This document shows positions 59,590 through 64,000 of a DNA stretch of 64,000 nt, piece by piece. Location: assembly GCA_934149245.1 (NCBI GenBank), contig CAKPER010000004.1:6902-70901 (forward strand), given 5' to 3'. Position numbers and translations under genes: made by a program. The stretch comes from an uncultured Bacilli bacterium (GTDB taxonomy: Bacteria > Bacillota_I > Bacilli_A > RF39 > UBA660). The notes below the pieces were generated by a model. It was not told the origin of the DNA, searched no databases, and saw nothing but the letters and a program-made list of their open reading frames with translations. Every line of letters starts with the position of its first letter. Within the stretch, counting starts at the first letter, position 1.

Positions 59590-61617
59590 ATGAAAGTTAA
59601 AAAAAATAATTTTTCTAAAGAAGATGTGATGAAAAAAGTAAAAAATTTTTGTAAGAAGTTAAAAAAGAAATATACTATGATTTTTAAAAATTATCCACTT
59701 TTGGTGTTTTTTGTTATTTCTGTTTTATTTAATTCGTTTTTGCTTAGAGCTATAACGGTTCATAATTTCTTTTACATTAAACCTTTAGTTATGGATTTGG
59801 CTATGATATTTATAATATCGTCTTTGGGTTTTTTGTTTAAAAGTAATAAGAGTAGGGATAGGTATTTTATATTTTTTTCTATTTTTACTTCGATAGTTTG
59901 TGTAATTCATTCGATATATTATTCATATTATGATTCTTTTGCTTCTATTTCTTTACTTGCTACTTCAACTTTTGTTGTAGATGTTGGTGATGCTGTTGTT
60001 GAAAAAGTTATGAGAATTCAGGATTTTATTTATTTATGGCAACCAATTTTTATGTTTTATGTTTTATATCATATAAAGAAAAAAAATAAAAAAGTTAATA
60101 TTATGTCAAGAAAGTTTGGATTTGTTAATTTGTCTTTAACTGGATGTGTGTTGCTTGGCGTAGGAAGTGCTCTTATGAGTCCTACTGAATGGAGCAGGTT
60201 TGGTAAAATGTGGAACAGGGAATCAGTTGCTTCTAGTTTTGGAATATTTGCTTATCAAGCTAATGATATCATTCAGAGTTTAGAGCCAAAAATTAACAAT
60301 TTATTTGGACATGATAAAGCGTTGAGATATGTTAATGATTATTATAAGAAGAATAGTGTTAATGATTCTAAAAATGAGTATAGTGATGTTTTTAAAGGGA
60401 AAAATGTTATTGTTATTCATGCTGAGAGTTTGCAAACAATTGCTTTAAATAGAGAATTTGAAGGTAAGGAAGTTACTCCTACTTTGAATAGACTTTCTAA
60501 AGAAGGGGCTTATTTTAGTAATTTTTATTCTGAGGTTGGAGTAGGAACTAGTAGTGATGCTGAATTTACATTTAGTACCTCACTTATGCCATCTAATAAT
60601 GGAACTGTATTTGTAAATTATTTTGATCGTGATTATAATACAATTCAGAAAATGTTTAAGAGTAATGGTTATTATACATTTAGTATGCATGGTAATACTG
60701 GAGATTTTTGGAATAGGGCTACTATGCATGAAAATATGGGGTATGATAAATTTTATAGTAAAAGTTCATTTAAAATAGATGAAACAATTGGATTAGGAAT
60801 TAGTGATAAGTCATTTTTTAAGCAAGTGGTTCCTAAAATAAAAAAGATAAAAGAGAAACATAATAAACCTTTTTATGGAACTCTAATAACTTTGACTAAT
60901 CATACGCCTTGGAGTGATTTGAAATTAATGGATGAATTTCCTACTACTTGGACAGTTGATATAAATGGTCAAAATGTTACAAGGGATTATATTAATGGTA
61001 CTACTTTGGGAGATTATTTTAGATCAGTTCATTATTCTGATCAAGCTCTTGAACAATTTATAAATGATATGGATGAAAGTGGTTTGTTAGATGATACTGT
61101 TATAGTAATTTATGGTGATCATGATGCTAGAATAAGTAAGAAATATTATAATACTTTATATAATTATGATCCTTATACTGATAAAGTAAAACAAGAAGGT
61201 GAAGATGGGTATGTAGATTATAATGATTATATGTACCAGTTAGATAAAAAGGTTCCATTTATAATATGGAGTAAAGATAAAAAAGTACAAAAACAAATTG
61301 ACAGTGTTAGTGGTATGATAGATGTTTTACCTACTTTGAGTAATATGTTTGGAGTTGGAACTAATAAATATCAATTAGGTCATGATTTGTTTAGTGTTAA
61401 AGATAATACTATTGTTTTTACAGACGGTTCTTATGTTACGGATAAGATATATTATGATGGCCAGAGTGGAGAGATTTATTCGATAAAAGGTGATACCACT
61501 TCAGAAGATGAGGTATCTAAGAAGGTTGAGTACGCAGATGACTTGATAAAAGTTTCTAATGATATTATTACTTATGATTTAATAAAAGAAATGAATTCTA
61601 GCAAGAAAAATAGTTAA
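59590..61617 (+). CDS. ltaS: Lipoteichoic acid synthase (LtaS-type sulfatase-fold phosphoglycerol transferase)
   Basis: The 675-residue protein has about five membrane helices in its first ~200 residues and an extracellular sulfatase-fold domain: VIVIHAESLQ (metal Glu), GVGTSSDAEFTFSTSLMP (nucleophile region, ~318-335), SMHGNTGDFWNR, and YGDHDARI (metal Asp/His). LtaS polymerises glycerol phosphate from phosphatidylglycerol into lipoteichoic acid. The nucleophile motif reads GTSSD where S. aureus has GKTSD, so Ser aligns with the catalytic Thr unless the register shifts. A YfhO-like glycosylation protein is also in the window. Confidence 0.93.
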   Translation: MKVKKNNFSKEDVMKKVKNFCKKLKKKYTMIFKNYPLLVFFVISVLFNSFLLRAITVHNFFYIKPLVMDLAMIFIISSLGFLFKSNKSRDRYFIFFSIFTSIVCVIHSIYYSYYDSFASISLLATSTFVVDVGDAVVEKVMRIQDFIYLWQPIFMFYVLYHIKKKNKKVNIMSRKFGFVNLSLTGCVLLGVGSALMSPTEWSRFGKMWNRESVASSFGIFAYQANDIIQSLEPKINNLFGHDKALRYVNDYYKKNSVNDSKNEYSDVFKGKNVIVIHAESLQTIALNREFEGKEVTPTLNRLSKEGAYFSNFYSEVGVGTSSDAEFTFSTSLMPSNNGTVFVNYFDRDYNTIQKMFKSNGYYTFSMHGNTGDFWNRATMHENMGYDKFYSKSSFKIDETIGLGISDKSFFKQVVPKIKKIKEKHNKPFYGTLITLTNHTPWSDLKLMDEFPTTWTVDINGQNVTRDYINGTTLGDYFRSVHYSDQALEQFINDMDESGLLDDTVIVIYGDHDARISKKYYNTLYNYDPYTDKVKQEGEDGYVDYNDYMYQLDKKVPFIIWSKDKKVQKQIDSVSGMIDVLPTLSNMFGVGTNKYQLGHDLFSVKDNTIVFTDGSYVTDKIYYDGQSGEIYSIKGDTTSEDEVSKKVEYADDLIKVSNDIITYDLIKEMNSSKKNS

Positions 61618-61623
61618 TATTAG

Positions 61624-61666
61624 AAGTCAGAGTATGAATATATGTATGATTATACTCTGACTTTTT
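61624..61666 (+). terminator. Terminator after ltaS
   Basis: AGTCAGAGTAT (61625-61635) pairs perfectly with ATACTCTGACT (61652-61662), then a short T-run. Confidence 0.8.
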
Positions 61667-61903
61667 CTATATTTTAAGTTTTAAATAATTTTATGAATGT
61701 TTAATTACTATTTTTTATTTTTAGGAATTTTTTATTTTTTGACTTGTTTATCTTGTAATAATTGTATGTTATTTTTTTACTTTATAACTTTTGGGGGATT
61801 GTAAGGTGTAAAGAATTAAGAAAAGTACAACTAAGTTTTTTTGTTGCACTTTTTTAGATATTTTGAAATTTAAATTATTATATGTCTATTTAAAGATTAA
61901 GTT
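61667..61903. other. Convergent intergenic region with a second terminator hairpin
   Basis: No gene is visible. AAAAGTACAAC and GTTGCACTTTTTT (61822-61854) form a hairpin with one mismatch and a T-run on the plus strand; it can serve the converging sortase gene on the minus strand and may also end an unannotated short plus-strand RNA. A G-rich patch (TTTTGGGGGATTG) precedes it around 61790. Confidence 0.5.
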
Positions 61904-62881
61904 TTATTTATTTTCTTGTTTAATTAATTTAGCGTGTACAGCTATTCTTTTTTTTCCTGTACTATTGCAAGTTGATAATGTTATTATTTTATCTTCTGGT
62001 GATATGTCTGTTTTAAAATCATATATGCTTCTGTTTTTTAATGTATTAAGAAAGTTTTCATAGTTATCTATTGAATTAAATATCGATTGCAAATAATCAG
62101 TTGTTGGAGAAATTGTATAAGTTGAAAATACTTGCCAAATAGAATTGCTTTTTCTTGTTGATAATTTAATATAATGATAGTTTGGATTTTCTAACCAGTT
62201 AGTTGTTTGGGTTCTGGTTAATTGACTAAACATAGAATTTGCATATGTATTGTGGGCGTAAATTATCGTATTGTTGTTAAATGGATCAAATTTATCTCTA
62301 TAGTCTGCAAAAACCCATCCAGTTATAACTTTTCTTTTACGAAAATCGTGGCTTAAATAGTAATTGTTATCATTGTGTTGGACAACTGGATAGCTTATAT
62401 TGGTTCCATTTACTTGAAGCCAGGCAACTGTTTCTGGATTTTGTTTTATGTAAGGGGTTAGATTAACATTTAAAATGGTTAAATCATCTGGATATTTTTG
62501 CTCTGATTTAGAAGAATTATTGTTGTCTTCATATTGCTTTTTGTTTTTTTCTTCTTCTTTAATTATTTTTGTTGATTGGTTTATGTCTTTGCTAAAATTT
62601 TTGCTTCGTTCATTTTGAACATACCACCTTGTTAATAAAAATATACATATTAAGTATGTTAGTATTGAGAGGGTAGTTATTATTATAGGATTTATTTTGT
62701 CTTCCATTTCTAGTTCTTTTTGTTTTTTTTCGCTAAATAAACATTGAATACCTATAATTAAATATTTTGGTATTAAAGTTAATACTATTATTAAGCCATA
62801 AAAAATATGATAAATAAATGAAATTGTAAAATTTATTATTTCTTTTATTCCAATTATTAAATATTTTATTCCTTTTAACAA
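61904..62881 (-). CDS. Class B-like sortase with long N-terminal membrane region
   Basis: The ~325-residue protein has two or three hydrophobic segments in its first ~90 residues, a charged linker, and a C-terminal sortase domain: VAWLQVNGTNISYPVVQ (class B opening), the catalytic His in IIYAHNT, the Cys in ITLSTC and the Arg in KKRIAVHAKLI. Sortase B enzymes attach surface proteins or pilins to peptidoglycan. No LPXTG-like substrate is seen in the window. AAGGAGG favours TTG 62881; ATG 62887 is adjacent to that site. The cytoplasmic-side helices exceed the usual single anchor. Confidence 0.88.
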   Translation of the reverse strand: MLKGIKYLIIGIKEIINFTISFIYHIFYGLIIVLTLIPKYLIIGIQCLFSEKKQKELEMEDKINPIIITTLSILTYLICIFLLTRWYVQNERSKNFSKDINQSTKIIKEEEKNKKQYEDNNNSSKSEQKYPDDLTILNVNLTPYIKQNPETVAWLQVNGTNISYPVVQHNDNNYYLSHDFRKRKVITGWVFADYRDKFDPFNNNTIIYAHNTYANSMFSQLTRTQTTNWLENPNYHYIKLSTRKSNSIWQVFSTYTISPTTDYLQSIFNSIDNYENFLNTLKNRSIYDFKTDISPEDKIITLSTCNSTGKKRIAVHAKLIKQENK

Positions 62882-62968
62882 AATCATCCCTCCTTCTTAT
62901 TCTGTTAGTTATATTATATCATGAGTTTTACAACTAATGTTTAGTAAAAGGTTGAAATTTAGATAAAG

Positions 62969-62997
62969 TTGTTAAAAATGTAAAAATGGTGTATAAT
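62969..62997 (+). promoter_or_regulatory. ntdP promoter
   Basis: TTGTTA (62969-62974), 17-bp spacer, TATAAT (62992-62997). The start near 63004 excludes the upstream in-frame ATG at 62986. Confidence 0.75.
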
Positions 62998-63030
62998 ACA
63001 CTTAAAATTGGATTGAGAGAAGGAATTTAT

Positions 63031-63582
63031 ATGAATAGTGTGGAAAACAATATTAAGATAGGAGATAAATTAGAAATTCATTGTTATAAACATAATGGTC
63101 ATTTGCATAGGCAATGGGATGAAGCTATATTATTGGATGCTAATGATGATTATATGGTTTTTGGAAATAATAAAACCGCAGTTGTTGATAGTGATGGCAA
63201 GGTTTGGCATACAAAAGAACCTGCAATAATGTTTTTTTTTAAGGATAGATGGTTTAATATTATAGGACAATTGAAAGAATATGGTATATATTTTTATTGT
63301 AATATCGCTACGCCTTTTTTGATCGATGATAATGTTATAAAATATATAGATTATGATCTTGATTTGAGAGTTTTTCCTAATGGAAGTTTTAAAGTTTTAG
63401 ATAGAATGGAATATAAATTTCATAAGAAACAGATGCATTATTCTAATAGATTGGACTTTATTTTAAGATATGAACTAGGAAATTTAATAGAAATAGTAAG
63501 AAACAAACAGTTTCCTTTTCAAAAAGAAATTATTGAAAAATATTATAGCAAGTATGTTGAGATAATAAAAGAAAAAGAATAA
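63031..63582 (+). CDS. ntdP: Nucleoside tri-/diphosphate phosphatase, DUF402 family (YgaC/Ntdp)
   Basis: The 183-residue protein is a DUF402 protein. It matches B. subtilis YgaC at IHCYKHNGHLHRQWDEA, TKEPAIMFFFKDRWFNIIG, YFYCNIATPF and YIDYDLDLRVFP. The S. aureus relative hydrolyses nucleoside tri- and diphosphates with divalent metal. AGAAGGAA stands 7 bp before ATG 63031, downstream of the predicted transcription start. Monocistronic by appearance. Confidence 0.92.
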   Translation: MNSVENNIKIGDKLEIHCYKHNGHLHRQWDEAILLDANDDYMVFGNNKTAVVDSDGKVWHTKEPAIMFFFKDRWFNIIGQLKEYGIYFYCNIATPFLIDDNVIKYIDYDLDLRVFPNGSFKVLDRMEYKFHKKQMHYSNRLDFILRYELGNLIEIVRNKQFPFQKEIIEKYYSKYVEIIKEKE

Positions 63583-63754
63583 AATATATGTTAGAATTTA
63601 TTGAGCAAATAAATATAAAGTAGTATTTAAAATATTTTGTTTTTTATTTAGGGTCTATTTTATTTGTAAATCTCAATTTTTTTTGTTTAATCATGGATAA
63701 TAATTCTAAATTTGTTGAATTATGTCAAAAAAAATAAAAATTATCAAAAAAAAG
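63583..63754. other. AT-rich region before the rRNA promoters
   Basis: No gene or clear terminator is visible. It ends in A-tracts that may help the strong promoter P1. Confidence 0.4.
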
Positions 63755-63783
63755 TTGACATCTTTTTTTTTATTTGGTATAGT
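63755..63783 (+). promoter_or_regulatory. rRNA operon promoter P1
   Basis: TTGACA (63755-63760), 17-bp T-rich spacer, TATAGT (63778-63783). The A/T-rich stretch before it (63700-63754), with A-tracts, looks like an UP element. Confidence 0.75.
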
Positions 63784-63892
63784 TTATTTACGCACAGAAG
63801 TTTTGTGTCTTGTGCTATATAACTTAGATGCTATATGTTTGTTTTCTAGTTTTTGTTTTTTGATATAAAAGATAAAAAAATTAAAAAAATCA

Positions 63893-63921
63893 TTGACAAT
63901 CATCAGAAGATTTGATATAGT
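63893..63921 (+). promoter_or_regulatory. rRNA operon promoter P2
   Basis: TTGACA (63893-63898), 17-bp spacer, TATAGT (63916-63921), the same boxes and spacing as P1, 138 bp downstream. Confidence 0.8.
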
Positions 63922-63928
63922 AGTAGCT

Positions 63929-64000
63929 GTCTTTGAAAGAAAGACGAGTGATGTTCTTTGAAAACTGAGCAAAACGTCGATTTTGAGTAGCAGATTAAAT
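63929..64000 (+). promoter_or_regulatory. Leader of a probable rRNA operon
   Basis: After P2 comes a small hairpin (GTCTTT/AAAGAC, 63929-63945) and TGTTCTTTGAAAACTGAGC (63952-63970), the well-known antitermination/processing leader of Bacilli rRNA operons. The 16S gene itself would start just outside the window. Confidence 0.75.

Noticed and set aside
62986..63030. Upstream in-frame ATG for ntdP
   Set aside because: It lies within the promoter, before the predicted transcription start; the family N-terminus begins after 63031.
63784..63972. A 62-codon minus-strand frame
   Set aside because: Covers the rRNA promoter P2 and leader; no ribosome site.

Overview
The window is a replication-origin segment from a strongly AT-rich, low-GC Gram-positive bacterium (Bacillota, class Bacilli or close to the Mollicutes branch). 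The gene order rsmG-mnmG-mnmE-jag-yidC-rnpA-rpmH | dnaA-dnaN-recF-gyrB-gyrA | dnaX-ybaB-recR-bofA-holB-ricT-rsmI-pth-mfd-spoVT-metG-tatD-rsmA-yabG-veg-spoVG is a thinned version of the Bacillus subtilis origin. TGA is used as a stop (for example rsmI and dut) and Trp is TGG, so the standard bacterial code applies. Pyruvate:ferredoxin oxidoreductase points to anaerobic fermentation. LtaS, a FemAB ligase, a VanY-type carboxypeptidase and a sortase point to a walled Gram-positive cell. SpoVT, YabG, YabP, YabQ, SpoVG, a BofA-like protein and a SleB-type hydrolase suggest spore formation or recent descent from a spore-former. I cannot name the species from sequence alone.

Layout: 1-6918 is a leftward block (tRNA/rRNA modification, membrane insertion, RNase P, L34). 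A short divergent promoter region separates it from a rightward HerA-type ATPase (7083-8831). 8914-9584 and 10974-11113 hold DnaA boxes either side of dnaA (oriC). 11131-18500 carries dnaN, a comK-like gene, recF, gyrB and gyrA. 18501-20290 is a gene-free, extremely AT-rich stretch with three parS sites, each followed within 6-9 bp by a DnaA-box-like sequence. It ends in a compact SRP RNA gene just before dnaX. 20495-31170 is a long rightward series of recombination, repair and translation genes. 31235-43228 mixes metabolism, heat shock, sporulation and division genes. 43242-46443 is leftward ftsH-tilS. 47097-48765 is parA-parB, whose ParB is the expected reader of the parS sites. 48927-62881 contains cell-envelope genes, serS, gmk, PFOR, tmcAL, ltaS and a sortase. 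63031-63582 is ntdP. The window ends in two tandem strong promoters and a leader typical of an rRNA operon, so a 16S gene probably starts just beyond base 64000.

How the parts work together: DnaA acts at the boxes around its own gene and possibly at the extra boxes near parS and in the serS promoter. ParA/ParB act on parS to segregate the origin. Clamp, clamp loader, gyrase, RecF/RecR and Mfd form the replication and repair core. The most unusual points are the comK-like gene between dnaN and recF with three 10-bp-phased repeats over its promoter, the parS/DnaA-box composites, the orphan HerA-like ATPase next to oriC, the minimal SRP RNA in a genome with sporulation genes, and a CIRCE-like operator on hsp20.
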